Below, in pieces: positions 33,956 through 46,563 of a stretch of DNA of 64,000 bases. How positions within the stretch are numbered: position 1 is the first letter of the stretch; every line of letters begins with the position of its first letter. A program made the position numbers and the translations under genes. Origin of the DNA: Rhyacichthys aspro (Eukaryota; Chordata; Actinopteri; Gobiiformes; Rhyacichthyidae); NCBI GenBank assembly GCA_036850595.1, contig CM072152.1, forward strand, positions 587,501-651,500, in the 5' to 3' direction. Below the pieces are notes generated by a model, which saw only the letters and a list, made by a program, of their open reading frames with translations, was not told where the DNA came from and did not search any database.

Positions 33956-35177
33956 TATTCATTCATTCATTTTCTACCGCTTATCCCACTTTGTGGGGTC
34001 GTGGGTGGCTGGAGCCTATCCCAGCAGCTTTGGGCCTTAGGCAGGGTACACCCTGGACAGTGGCCAGTTCGTCGCAGAGCTGACACTTAGATGCAGACTG
34101 TGGGGAAGCTGGCCAAGTGGTCAAAAGCAGGAGGCAGACTCAAATGTTCTTTTTCACCAACCTTTTATTCACCAGGTGCCTCGTGGAGCTCCCAAACAAA
34201 ATATACACATTTACAAAAGAAACTGTTAACATTTCTTAACCAAACCTAACAACTTAGAATAAACATAAACTAAGCCACGTGCACCTGGCTCCTTGGTAGT
34301 TCTCCTCCTTACAGCTCTTCCCACACTGCCTTAAATACCTTCTTAATTGCCCGGGACACTCCTCCCGACCAATTCATTTCATCCTCCAGGTATATGCCAC
34401 TTCAAATAAGCATGTAAGTCCAGATCCCCCGCATCCCACCAGTCCCATATCACTCCTCCATACTCTCAACACAAACACAAAAGTAAACCCATACACCCAA
34501 TAACATAAATACATAATAAACCTCTCATCTTGACATACAGATTCCCCTGCCACATGGTTTGACCCGTGACATCACCGCTGATGTCACCAAGGTTTCAAAA
34601 AGGGCTGCCACAGGCCCGCCTTCCCTTTGTTCCAACCATGTGGTGGTTCAGGTAAGATGAAATGATAAGAACTAATCATGTTTTACCAATAAACAAATTT
34701 AAACTCAATGTGTATGTGTGTTTAACTTAAGCAAACTAAACAATTATTAAACAAACCCAGAAAAATTATTTTAAAGGACAGTATTGTTATTTAATAGAAA
34801 CATTAAAGATAACTGAAATAGTGATAACATAGGACATGATAAAGCAACCAATGGGACAAGGAAACTGGGCTCAGCCCACTTTGTCACACAGACATTGACA
34901 GACAACCATTCACTCTCACATTCATCCACTAGGGGCACTTTAGAGTCACCAATTCACCTATACATGCATGTCTTTGGACGGTGGGAGGAAGCCGGAGATC
35001 CCGGAGAGAACCCACGGTGACACGGGGAGGACATGCAGACTCCTCACAGAAAGACCAGAGTTAGCCAATGTTTTGGGTTGGCTACAATCAGCCAAGGATG
35101 TTTTTTTGGGTCGGCCGGGATTCGAACTCACGACCTTCTTGCTGTGAAGCAGGAGCACCCCATGCACCGTGCACCCC
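33956..35177 (-). repeat. tRNA-derived SINE, copy 2, split by a solo LTR
   Basis: Seen on the minus strand: head GGTGCACGGTGCATGGGGTG, GTCGTGAGTTCGAATCCCGG (B box), the same body as the copy at 40245, and an (ATGA)n-like tail at 33956. Target duplication ATTTTAAATAT at 33945-33955 and 35178-35188. Without the LTR at 34099-34888 its length is about 427 bases, the same as copy 3. The 11-bp duplication fits insertion by LINE machinery. Confidence 0.85.
34099..34888 (-). mobile_element. Solo LTR, 790 bp, inside the SINE
   Basis: Seen: begins TGTGGGGAAG and ends CTTTGTCACA (TGTG...CACA), flanked by CAGAC at 34094-34098 and 34889-34893. With the insert and one CAGAC removed, the SINE sequence matches copy 3 across the junction (GACACTTA...CAGACATTGACAG). 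On the minus strand there is a GTATTTAAGG box and an AATAAA about 90 bases before the end, so the LTR points to the minus strand. No internal retrotransposon sequence remains, as expected after LTR-LTR recombination. Family unknown. Confidence 0.85.
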
Positions 35178-35188
35178 ATTTTAAATAT

Positions 35189-36007
35189 CAATTATTATTA
35201 ATTATTAGGCGGTGCTAAAACTAAAAGGTAATAAACTAACTACTCTTTTCTTTTTTTTTTATTTACTTTTTTGTAGTTTTATCCAGCAAGAACAGTAAGT
35301 TTTGCTCAAAATAACCACAGGCAACAAAATGCCTAAAGACAACAAATAACTCATGCCTTATTATGGCTACACCCAACCATTCAAAGTCAGCCCTCAACTT
35401 TACTTCACTGAAATTTAAATTAAGGAACAAATAACAAAATTAACAAAAATTGGACTGCTACATAAACCAGATATGAAAATACAATATAGACTTCTCAAAC
35501 TGATATAGCATTTTTCTTTTTGCTGTGCTAAAAAGGCACTCACTATCAACACTTGTGCATGGAGCATTGATATTTTTCTTTGTTTCTCATTGTCCTTGCC
35601 GTACGATTGCTGTTGTTGTAGAGTTTGTGACACCGAAACCTGCGTGAGGGCAGAGCTCGTTCTTAGTGCTAGCTCTCCTTCAAAACTGCTCATACTAATG
35701 GACGTGACTTGCCTTCAAATGTCTGAAGAGGTTTTTGGTTGCTTTCCTATATGGGGGATTTCAAGCCTCATAATGATTTTAATGTAGGCCAATAAAAAGA
35801 ATGACATCAACATGTTCATTTTTAAAATAAGATTAATATTTTATTTGTATCCCATTATTATCCAATAAACTATAGCCTGTGAACGTATCTACTCCTCACC
35901 TCTGAATGTAGTCCCTCCAAAGTCACCCTCTATTTGATTACACTTGCAATACAAGTGGCTCCTTTTTTCATGGCTCCATTATTAATGACATTCTTTCCTC
36001 TGCGGAA
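35189..36007. other. ptprg intron, nothing recognised
   Basis: AT-rich, with short accidental frames only (35415-35693, 35590-35787). Confidence 0.35.
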
Positions 36008-36175
36008 CTCAGTGAACTGGCTCAAAGTTAATAACCTCAGAGTAAAGAGACTGAATGGCCTCAGAATGAAGAGTCAAAGGCTCAGAGTGAAAAGAGTGCA
36101 CAGACTCAGTGAAGAGAGTGAACAGACTCAGAGTGAATAGACTATGGGTGAACAGGCTCAGATTAAACAGACTTC
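36008..36175. repeat. Degenerate minisatellite, unit about 22-24 bp
   Basis: Seen: seven imperfect units, each starting CTCAGAGTGAA(G/A)AG or close to it and containing AGACTGAA / AGTGAACAG words. The open frame 35934-36140 running through it merely translates the repeat. Confidence 0.7.
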
Positions 36176-36212
36176 AACAGAATTCAAAATGAGAGCCAAA
36201 CACTGTCTAGTG

Positions 36213-38640
36213 TTCAATTCAATTCAATCGTTTGTTGTCATTGTCACAAAGTGTAACAACAAAATCTCGCTGAGAGCATTCATACCCTGCATAGCAAATG
36301 ATTTACTAAAGAACATAAGTAGTGCAAGACCCTATCACCAAGTCCCACAGACACCCACTGTGTATAATTAGTACAATATACACAATAATATACAATAAAT
36401 AAATTATTCAGTGCAGGCACAAATTTAATAAACAGTGACAGTGATAATGCAGCATATAGAGGGCATATCACCACACAGAGGGAACGTACAGACATTTATT
36501 TGAGTAATGTTTTGATTAATGCATGAAATGCAAGGTCCACATTTGACAATGAGATTTGATGGAGAGGAGGCAGAGCAGTCATGTGTGAACAGAGTGTAGA
36601 GCAGTGGGCTGACCACAAACCTTTGGGGGGGCCTGGTGTCAGTGCAGAGTGAGGAGGAGGTCTGCTCGTCAACTCTCACAGCCTGTTTGCGATTTGTTAA
36701 AAAGGCCACAATCCAATTGCACAGGGTGTTGTTTAGTCCCAGTTTCAGGAGTTTGGATTGTAGTTTGTAGGGCCAGATTGTACTGAAGGCCGAGCTGAAG
36801 TCGACAAAGAGCAGCCTCGCATAGGTGTTTTTGTGCTCTAGAAGATCCAGCAGTGTATGGAGCACAGTGGCAAGAGCGTCCTCAGTTGACCTGTTCTCCC
36901 TGTATGCAAATAATATGGGTCCAGTTTTGGTGGTATTGCCCCTTTAATGTGTTTGATGACCAATCTCTCCAAACAAAAAAGCAGGTTTGGGGTGAGTGCC
37001 ACAGGTTGATAGTCATTTAGACATTCAACTGTTTGGGACTATTGTGGCTGCCCAGCACTCCGTCTGGTCCGGCGGCCTTTCTGGTGTTGATGCTGCGGAG
37101 GGCGAGTCTCACCTCGTGTGTGCTCAGGACTGAGGAAGAGTCGGTAGAGGGGAGGCAGTGCAGGGTCGGTATTCTCCCTGTCGAAATGGGCATAGAAATG
37201 ACTTAAGTCCTCAGCTAAGGTGGAGTCCACTGAGGTAGATCTGTTCTTATATTCCGTAACAGCCTTGATGCCCTCCCACACCTGCCTTGGGTTTGTGGAG
37301 CCAGCAAATTTGGCCTCAATACTTCTTTTGTAGTGTGATTTGACAGTATTGATGCCCTTCCTGAGTTCAGTCCTGGCTGTACTGTAAGCAACGGGGTCCC
37401 CAGATCTAAAAGCTATGTTCCCGCTCGGATTAGTTGTTTCACACTTTGTGTCATCCAGGGTTTTTGGTTTGGTGACACACAAACATGTTTCCGTTATGGA
37501 ACTTGTTTCACACAGAAGTTGATGTGGTTAAAATAGTTGTGGTGTGTTCATCCTGAGAGGCCCGTGTGTGCGTGCCCTGCCCTTTAAATACATCCCACTC
37601 TGTGTGCTGGAAATAGTCCTGAAGCATAGGAATAGCATCCTCTGTCCATGTTCTCACAGTTATAACAATAGTCCCGGCACTTTTGATCTTGGGTGTATAC
37701 CGTGGGTGCAGCAGAAGTGAGAGTTGGTCTGATAGTCCCAGATGGGGAAGGGCCTGGGCTTTATATGCATCTGTTACATTGGTATACACCTGATCCAGTC
37801 TTATTTCTTCCAGTAGCACACTTCACGCTTCGATGGAATTTGTAAACAACAGTTTTCAAGTCAGCGTGGTTAAAGCCCCTAGCTGCAATAAAAACACTGT
37901 CCGGATGTGCTACTAGGCTGTTGCTAATGCTGTCATATACCTGTGCTAGCGCTAGCTTGGCAATAGCGTCCGGTAGAATACACACGGCACAGATATAAAC
38001 AGCAGTGAACTCCCTTGGTAGATAAAACAGCTGGCACTGTGGCAGCATGATTTCCAACTCTGGACTGCACAGCTTAACCACTATCTTGACGTCCGTGCAC
38101 CAAGACTTGTTGATATAGATGCACAATCCCCTGACAGTTTTCTTACCAGAGTCCGCTGTCCTGTCAGCTCGGTAGGCGTTGCGTCCCACTAGCTCAATCG
38201 CCGCGTCTGGAGTGGTGCTGTCCAGCCAGGTTTCAGAGAAGATCATGCAGCAACAGTTGCAAATAGCCATCTGTGTGGTCATTTGCTGTCGTATTTCATT
38301 CATCTTGTTTCGAATCCATTGGGTGTTTGAGAGGAAGATGGTAGGAAGTGGAGGCTTAAAAGGGTTAGCCTTTAGCATGGCCCAGACACCAGCCTGCTTG
38401 CCTCTCTTCTGTCTCCGCTCACAGCGTCTCTTCCTCCAGCCTCCTGCTGCTGCTTTGGGGGTCCCGGTAGACGGTCTGGTGAGGGATAAAATACTCACAG
38501 ATGACAGATGGTATACTCCTGTCTTGAGGTGGAGGAGTTCAAAATGACTGTAGTGGTACTACACTAAAACAGTGTGAAATACTATACTAACGACGCAAGT
38601 TGCCGCTGCATCTGTGTGCGCCGCCATTTTCTACTCAGTA
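36213..38640 (-). pseudogene. LINE copy on the minus strand (endonuclease, linker, reverse transcriptase start)
   Basis: Seen reading leftwards: NPFKPPLPTIFLSNTQWIRN, CCCMIFSETWLDSTTPDAAI, YLPREFTAVYICAVC, then LDQVYTNVTDAYKAQALPHL, an RT linker VWEGIKAVTEY, the block LLFVDFSSAFSTIWPYKL and VVSPLLYTLFTHDC. A tail with GACAATGACAACAAACGATT and (GAATT)n lies near 36213. Known: the order is APE endonuclease then RT, as in the copy at 6500-7665. The first-Asp motif of RT is present but the catalytic YADD region is missing, and several shifts separate the frames (36425-36865, 37039-37482, 37508-37819, 37761-38498). The GC-rich stretch at 38590-38640 may be its 5' end. Confidence 0.82.
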
Positions 38641-40232
38641 GTGTTTGATGTGCATGATTTTTTATAATTTGAGTGCACATTAGATATTAACACAGACCAA
38701 TGGGACACACAACGTCAAACCCCTTTTTAGATGCTTCTGTTTGACCAGTGCTTAGGAGACATTACATAGCACATACAGTTTAATTTCTCATTTTAAATGA
38801 TCCTGCAGTTTTTCACCAGAAAGCATATTAATAATAAGCCTATTATTAAATCTGCCAAACACTTATCTAGTGACTTTTTTTTAAAAGAAACAGCTCCACA
38901 CTGCTCACTCCTTGATAATTAAAACAAAAAAATCTTGCAAGAATCTTCAAAAATATGGAAAATAATAATCTGGTTCAATAATAATAATTTAAATAATAAT
39001 CTGTTTAAACATTTAGGGTCTCTGTGTTGACTGTTCTCACGTCTCAGTTCTATTGTCCTTATGAACAATGTCTACTGCACATCCATAACGAGTGTGTCCC
39101 TGCCTCACAAAAAACAAAACAAAAAACAAACCACCGAAGAATACACTACACACTACACTACAATAAACTGAAGTTGGAGCTGACCTTAAACTTCCAGGTC
39201 TAAGTTTGGCATCAGATCCCTGAGACCTAGCAATTGTGTAGTTAATCATGATAACAAAAATGAATGAATTGTCAATATTTATTCACTTTCACTTTGCTTC
39301 CATTTTCTCAATTTCAGTTTTTGTTTTTTGTGCTGTTTCAATAAGTGAACAGAAAGCCAGCTTTCTCTGTATTTTTGGCAGCCACAGATTCAATATTGAT
39401 AAGTGGTGTAGACCCACAGTTAATGGGAGCATCCCTAGAGCCTGCCTTCTATATGAGCATGTTATTGGACAAAGCCACCAGTTTGTGCTGAACATTGTAA
39501 TCCAGTGGTTCTCAAAGTATTCACATCAAGTACCAGCCCAGAAAATACCACCTTTATGCTGATCATTTAGGTTTTAAATAAAACATACCTATCTACCTAT
39601 ATGAATGGTATATAAATGAGTTTTGTTTGCTCTGCTGCTTCTTTGAAATAACATTTTGAATCCCACTGTTATGTGTGTGTGATATAATAATAATAAAACA
39701 CTGTGTGAACATACTTGAGTGTTTTATATTCTCGATGTGCACACAGCATTATTAGCAGCATGGAATAGACCTCATTTATGAAATCATGCTTGCAGATTGC
39801 CATTTTTGTTATGTCTCATATCTAGGTAACATCAATCCATAAAACTAGAAACGAGAAGGACACAGTGTTTTAGGAGTGTGGACTCAGTGGTCCGGTGTTG
39901 CAGCTCCTGTGAACATGCTAGCTGCCCAAACTGCCAAACATTTTGCTCTGTTAAGTGTTAGCATTGTTTGGCTTGTATTGCTGTTCATTTTATGTTATGT
40001 TCTACATGAGACTGAGCTGTGTGCAGGACGGCGGCAGCTTAGGTACCGGTGCCGAACCTGTGCAGTCTCAGAGCGACAAGACTTATTCAAGTAAAGACCT
40101 GTGAGGACAAGACCATGGTTTAGTTGTAACCTTACTCGATGTTTGTGGTCTATCTTTATTTCAGCCATGTTTGAATGTCCTGTCTAAATAGTGCAACAGT
40201 TACATACATAAGCTATAATTTTTCATTTTTTA
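38641..40232. other. ptprg intron, nothing recognised
   Basis: AT-rich with (AAT)n patches near 38960-39000 and 39685. Short open frames (39248-39562, 39876-40094) show no domain. Confidence 0.35.
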
Positions 40233-40244
40233 TTTATCAAACAC

Positions 40245-40665
40245 AGTGAGTAGCGCTCCTGCTTCACAGCAAGAAGATTGTGAGTTCAAATCCCGGCCGA
40301 CTCAAAACATCCTTGTCTGGTTCTGGCCAATTCAAAACATCCTTGGCTGATTGTGGCTGACTCGTCAGCTAACTCTGGTCTTTCTGTGAGGAGTCTGCAT
40401 GTCCTCCCCATGTCACCGTGGGTTCTCTCCGGGCACTCGCACCGTCCAAAGACATGCATGTATAGGTCAATTGGCAACTCTAAAAGTATCCCTAGTGAAT
40501 GAATGTGAGAGTGAATGGTTGTCTGTCAATGTCTGTCTATAAGTGTCAGCCCTGCGACGAACTGGCCACTGTCCAGGGTGTACCCCACCTAAGGCCCAAA
40601 GCTGCTGGGATAGGCTCCAGCCACCCACAACCCCAAACGGGACTAAGCGGTAGAAAATGAATGAA
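40245..40665 (+). repeat. tRNA-derived SINE, copy 3 (complete)
   Basis: Seen: head AGTGAGTAGCGCTCCTGCTT (A box) and GTGAGTTCAAATCCCGGCCG (B box), a roughly 350-base body and an (GAAT)n tail. The 12-base duplication TTTATCAAACAC is at 40233-40244 and 40666-40677. Known: split A and B boxes, a LINE-like tail and a long duplication define tRNA-derived SINEs. A local duplication of the CAAAACATCCTTG(G/T)CTG phrase is visible near 40305-40350. This copy shows the uninterrupted form of the family. Confidence 0.85.
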
Positions 40666-40677
40666 TTTATCAAACAC

Positions 40678-41687
40678 GAAATTATTTAAAATTAATCGGG
40701 CCTAGCTCAGTTAAAACTGGTTTACAACAGGTTCCTGTTCTACAGCAGACAGACATGTAAAATGTAAATTGTTGTAAAGTATGCATTTTAATGTGACTAT
40801 CTGGAATTATACGACAAAACACTTTGAAGGTGTATCAAGAATTGCTTCTCATTGCTATTGTTAAACCTGCATCTCTGAAAATAAAGTTCAATAATTATCT
40901 TTTTTTTTCTTGCAGTTTAGTCATCAAAAGCTACAGTAATTGTGGAAAGTCTTTCTTGTCATGTATTTTTAATTACTGCTCTACTTGATTTTTTGTTTTT
41001 GATGCTCAAAACAAAGGACATTAATTTGGAAATTTAGAGACTGTAGTAATCTATTAAAGATTATCTCAAATTCTGCAGCAATAAACTGGACCATCAGCAC
41101 TGTGGAGGAAGGATCAACACTGAAGACTGCATTACAGGTAACTGTCACTCAGCTGAGCAACATACAGTCAGTTCTTTAATACATAATATTAATGTTTCAT
41201 ATTTGTTTCGTGTTTTATGTAAGGCTGTGGCTGCTCTATCCTGGGAACCCTCTCCTGCTGTTTTTCAAAGAATAATAGGTGTATCCACTCCACCTTATCC
41301 CACATTGTTTTGTGACATTATTGTCTGTTGATATACTTTCATACCTCTCTGTATGAGGACATATTATAAAAACAAAAAAATAAAGCACTGATATGCAAAG
41401 AAACCATTAGAATGCTGTTTTTTCATAAAAGTTCACGTTCAGTTACATTTGTCAAAGTGAACAACTTTGTGTATTGAAATAACTGGTTTTCTTGTTCTTC
41501 AGTGTAACAGATGTTTATGACTACCAGGTGCTCTAAGTTGCACACATTCATATACAACACAACCAAATTCCAGTGTACGCTGAATCTATGCCCTTCAACA
41601 GGATTCTTTTAGATAGACATTTTTAGGCAGTCTAGGGAAAAAATTTTTTTGATGCAACAATAATTTTAAAAAATTAGCATTTCAATA
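40678..41687. other. ptprg intron, nothing recognised
   Basis: AT-rich; no exon, repeat family or RNA gene recognised. Confidence 0.35.
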
Positions 41688-41695
41688 TTATAGGC

Positions 41696-42306
41696 CAGGG
41701 GTGGCCACACTTTATCGGCTTGCAAGCTACTTTCAAACTCAGTAAGGTCCGGAGCTCTACCTATAGATTTCAATTTTATATATATTTTACATCTTATTTT
41801 TACATTTTTTTCAGCATGTCCTTGGCTTATAGCTTATAGTTTTATATATATTTTATTATTCATCAGTATTTTATGTTTCATGTTGCACGACAGCACCGAG
41901 AAAAATTCCTATCTGTGAACCTACACTGACAATTGCAATAAAATCTTTCTGATTCTGATGGGCGCAAGAGCAGAGTCTTTTAATCGAGGTTATTACTATA
42001 ATTTGATAACTAGTTCACTAAAATTAGACTATAATAAAAAAAAAAAAAGAACATGTTCAACTTGATAGAAAGAAAGAAAAGTAACACTTTTATCTCGCAT
42101 CACTGCAGCTGATTTATTATGGACTTACACTGGCTACTTAAATGTCATTACCACAAAAACCTGTCATATTGTTCAAAATGATCATATTAGTATTACATCT
42201 CGCTCTTAAACATTATTTGTATCATTTTGGTGAGTGACAGGAGGATCGACTCAGTTTGCTTGGGCGATCGACTGGTAGCTCGCGATCGACGTAATGGGCA
42301 CCCCTG
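41696..42306. mobile_element. Non-autonomous hAT element, 611 bp
   Basis: Seen: ends CAGGGGTGGCCA and, inwards from the right, CAGGGGTGCCCA. The octamer TTATAGGC lies at 41688-41695 and is repeated exactly at 42307-42314. The right end carries GGTAGCTCGCGATCGACG, a phrase common to Charlie-like hAT elements. No transposase inside. Confidence 0.88.
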
Positions 42307-42314
42307 TTATAGGC

Positions 42315-43987
42315 CATTGAAAGTGGACAGAGGCAGGTTATTTGCTATGGTGACCCCTGAAAGAACAGCCAAAAGAAAGAAGCCGTTCCCACAAATGGAA
42401 TTTCTCTCACCAACCCTTTTTATATTATGTTATTTTAGTTGTTAAATAGCTTTGAGGAAAGTATATAAAATAAAGACTATTAGAATTTGACAGTGACATT
42501 TGAGATTGAGATTTGATTTCCTATTCTCTTATTTTCTTGTTAGTTCATGGCATTCCTCTATGGTAACTCATTTCACCTGATCCAAAGGAACCCTTGTCGT
42601 TCCCAAACTGCTCAGCAACTCAGGTCAAGCAACATCATGGACACATGTTGGTCAGCACGCTGATATACTTACTGCCCATTTTATGTCACTGGACTTTTAG
42701 AAGAAACCAGGACATTCTGGTAACCACAGCTGACAGTTTTTTTACAGCAGAAAATAAGATATTTCCATGTTAAAAATAAAGTTTTGTTTTAACTGTAAAC
42801 TGTTGATTAAAATGCAAGCTATAACTGTAAAATCAACAGTACTGCTATAATTTTACTGGAAAGTTGAAAAAAGTTTTCCTGTATTTTTACAGTATAAAAA
42901 ATGGCAACCACAGCTGCTAGTTTTTTACTGTAATTTTTTTTTTTACAGTGTATCCTCAAAAAATTCATGTCAACTAATGATTTTTAGTAAAGTCTACTAA
43001 TAAAAACTTGATTTGTCTCCTACACCTACTAAAGGTTCTTTGTTTATACAACTTAACCTTTTTAGTTTCACACTTTGTAAAAGAAAAATGGTTTAGCGCA
43101 ACAGGTTTCTGTGCAAATTTCTAGTAAAGTCAACTAATTTGTGTTAAGAGTGTATGGTGTAGTATTGCACATATATCACAGCAGTGACTTCATCACACTT
43201 AAGGCCGGAAGGGAACGTGGCCGACTTTCCCTGAATGTTTGAGATAAAATGCAGTATAATAGCCTATTTTGAGCAATATAATCCACTTTTATAAGATTTC
43301 CATCGAGAAGTATGGATCTTAATTTCAAGTATTTAAATCACATATGATTTAGTTAATGAGTTTCAGCAAGATTTGTCTCCCCAACATTATTATAATTGTT
43401 TAACTGTCACATTTGGAGTCACTGGCTGAGATACATTTTCTATCGTGAAATGCAAAACCAATGTTATCATGATTATTGTCATTAAAACACTTGCAAATTA
43501 CATAATAATATGTATACAATAAATAATAATATAAATTTTATTATTAAATTTTATAAATCTTCAGTAGTAAATTTATATTAGTTTCAGTTATTGCATGATG
43601 TGGGCTACGTGGGGCATTTTTCACTCATGGCCTTAGAAAAGTGACCAGTAGAAATGATTTATTTTGCATTTATTTTCAAATAAATATATTATTTAGGCAA
43701 CACTTGCATTGGCCATGAATACCGAAGATGGGCTTTAGAGGAAAGCGTTCTCGTTGCCATATAAACGCTACATGAAAGGAATCTTTTGGCCAACAAATGC
43801 ATTCCCTTAATTATAATAATAATAGTATGAATAATAATAATGATGATGAACCAAATAACCTCACTCTAACAACAACAAGCAAAGATTAAATCACTTAGCC
43901 CGAAACAGACAAGACCACGTCAGACCAGAAGATGGCGGTACTATATAACCCTAGTTATATTAGGAACTGAACTACTACAGATATTAT
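42315..43987. other. ptprg intron with short repeat-like pieces
   Basis: Two direct copies of a GG(T/C)AACCACAGCTG phrase (42719 and 42902), each followed by (C/T)AGTTTTTTTAC, suggest a miniature element with ACTGTAAAAA-type ends. Another piece (42960-43150) has TAGTAAAGTC(A/T)ACTAAT at both sides. Boundaries not resolved. Confidence 0.35.
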
Positions 43988-45600
43988 ATGGATCCCTTTG
44001 AGGACGATGATGCGGTCTTTCTTGCCGATATTCTTTTGAATGACTCAGGGGTACGTTTTAATTGTATGTCTGTGGAGGTTTTCTTTTAAAGGTATGCACT
44101 TCCTTTTAAATATGAACATTGTGAGTAGTGTTAGCATTTCAGAATGTTAGTTCACTAATGCTAGTTTACTGAAAACATCGTTGTACGTCATGTCATAATG
44201 AATGGACATAATGTCATACTTTTTTCCCATAATGATTAACAATTTGTACTTTATTATTTATATGTGCAAAACAAGTTTGGTCATATGTTTTATAATGATG
44301 TGTAATTAGTTTTAACTGTAGAAGGAGTAAAAAAAAAACCCTTCTAAATTAGAAGAGGACATAGAGGGTCAACCTGTTGCAAAAAGAACCCAAACTGGAG
44401 ATAAAGTGTTGACCAGCCTCCGCAGGCTTATTTAAAATAACTTGTCAATCAACAGTCTTTGTAATTAAATAAATACAGTGATAAAACAGTTACAAATACA
44501 GTTATATTGTACTTGCTTGAACCACAGATCCTGCCCCTTATGGAAGTTTTGACTCTGGCCCTTATACTAGTGCAGCTGCTGCTTTTATAGACCCTGTCAC
44601 ATCCACAAGCATGTTGCTTATGAACAAGAGATGGATGAGAATTGGTCTGCTCCAAACCTAGGTATTCTTTGGATTTATTATTTATTGATTTATTGGAGGT
44701 TGCTTAATTTTAATAGTGTTAGAATCTACATACTTACTTCACCATGTATCCATATATGGCTCTAATGTCCACCTTTTGAACCAAGCAGCTCCTCTATACA
44801 GCTTCTGTCAGTTATATTTTAATTAGTAAAAGTCTCACGGGAAACTTCTCAGTAGTACATGTTTTCATATTTGATGATAGCATACAGATAGTCTGGGTCG
44901 CGCCGATCGTACCAGAAGAAGATGGCTGCCCAACCAATGACAGACACACAACTTCAGATGAAGACTGACCAATCATGACTCAGAGTTTAGAGATATAAAA
45001 CATTATTGCACTGTTAGTCGAGAGCTCAACTACAAAAGACTATTCTGTATGACAGCCCATGGCCATGCAACTTTGTATGTGATCTGTTACTAAATTACGC
45101 TGAATTTAATTTACTGAATCATAGTGTGTTTTTTTACAATCTACGCTTGAACCGGGGACGTGGATCAGAACTCCACAATAGCTTAATTTATCCATGCTTC
45201 TGCTTTTTCATTCTTTTATAGAGGACTCCTTAGGTGAACCATCTTTTAGCTTTTCAGAGACTTGAATCAGGGCTTTGCCAACACTGCGGTCAAAAGACAG
45301 ATGTTGTGAATTGCCAAGATTGTTTGCCTACGCCACTGTTGTGTGCAGACTGTGATCTTGTCAAACACAAAGACAATGGTGCTCCATAACAGAGCAGCAA
45401 TGGCGGATTGTTTCTTGAAGCCACCTACAACTTATGTCAAAATTGAAGATGGAGGAAAATTTGGCCCGCCAGAGCTTTGAGACCTTGTACTGAGATTTAT
45501 TTAGTACTCATGAGGACCTCAAAATCTCTGCACCAGGAATTTCACGCCAAGCCTTTGTCAGCATGCTTGATCATTTTACTAAATTATTTGGTTGAGTGAG
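43988..45600 (+). pseudogene. N-terminal exons of a KDZ/Zisupton-like transposon gene (putative)
   Basis: Seen: exon-like pieces with splice sites. 43988-44050 encodes MDPFEDDDAVFLADILLNDS before GTACG. 44528-44661 (after ACCACAG, before GTATTC) reads DPAPYGSFDSGPYTSAAAA and, shifted, YEQEMDENWSAPNL. From 45222, EDSLGEPSFSFSE leads to ESGLCQHCGQKTDVVNC, QDC, PLLCADCDLVKHKDNG and, shifted, HNRAAMADCFLKPPTTYVKI. Known: Cys-rich CxxC...CDxxxHxxN...HxR...PPTT segments occur near the start of KDZ transposases. Frameshifts show decay. I link this to the pieces at 57386-58474 only by family and orientation. Confidence 0.5.
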
Positions 45601-45734
45601 TGCTTGTTGTAAGTCATTCCTTTTTTTAATCAAACATAAATTTATAATCAAATTAATAAAAGTTTGTACTTTACGATTGGCTTTAGAGTGGCAAGATATT
45701 TGGGGACACAATGCAAAAGGCATTCCTGGAATGC

Positions 45735-45790
45735 AGGGATGATTCTAGGGTCAGAACTTTAGGGGTGCTGAGCACCCAATGATTCCCACC
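45735..45790 (+). mobile_element. Possible 5' end of a hAT-type element
   Basis: Seen: CAGGGATGATTCTAGGGTCA, then GGGGTGCTGAGCACCC. I recall this start from fish hAT elements. A related phrase (TTTAGGGGTGCTGAG) recurs at 53083, same orientation. The other end was not found. Confidence 0.3.
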
Positions 45791-46011
45791 TCCACCCCAC
45801 CTCAGTCTATGAGTGCCTGTGGTTTAATCTCAGTAGTCCTCATTTCCTGATAGTTACTCTTATCCTTCTTCCACTCAATTCAGTCGTCATTACTATCAGA
45901 AACACAGTCTATAAAGCTCTTATGAAAGTGACTAACCTACTTGGTTGCACACCTGTCTGAACTTTTATAAATCAATATAAGTCATCAATATTTAATAATA
46001 AAACAAGTTTC

Positions 46012-46540
46012 TGTTAAGGTCCCTAGCCCTCTGTGTTTTTTGTCAGTTTCTTCTCCCCCTCCCTTTGTCTGTCTCTTCCGTGGGCGTGGCTCCTCCCTCT
46101 GATCCTGCTCCCGGGCTGGACTGCACAGCTGCAATCAATCTACTCATCTGCTGCAGTACTAAGACCCAGGCTCCTCTCCACTTCTCTGCCAGATCGTCAG
46201 TTAACCTCAGTGGTGAAGACACAGGCCTTTTTCTACATTTTTGTCAGTGTTTTTGTATTTTCCTGATCCTGTTCTTCCTTGTGTTCTCCCAGATCTCCGT
46301 GCAGGCCAGCCATTCAGTCTGCATCTACCAACTTACCTTCTTCAGCTCCCACTCAGTCTGTCCAGAGCCTCGGCAGCCATCTTAAGATCTCCAGCTCCAG
46401 TCTGCCAGCCTCATCCATCTTCGCCCCTAATCTGAACTTCGATTGCCAGCCACATCCAGTCTATAACCTTTGTTTAAATAAATTTGCCTCCGTTACCTGA
46501 TTGTCTCCGTCTGCTTTCTGGGTCCTCCTACCTCTCTGGC
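46012..46540 (+). repeat. 5' LTR of the Gypsy element
   Basis: Seen: a C/T-rich stretch directly before gag. Its last part (46428-46535: CGATTGCCAGCCACATCCAG, AAATAAATTTGCCTCCGTTA, CTTTCTGGGTCCTCCTACCT) is repeated at 51327-51427. The start is set at a TGTTAAGG word but is not certain. AATAAA near 46475 would be its polyadenylation signal. Confidence 0.6.
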
Positions 46541-46563
46541 CGTAATGGTACCATCTGGCCAAC

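Noticed and set aside
23208..40665. tRNA genes suggested by the A and B box words
   Set aside because: The boxes belong to SINE heads with long bodies and target duplications; no cloverleaf closes.
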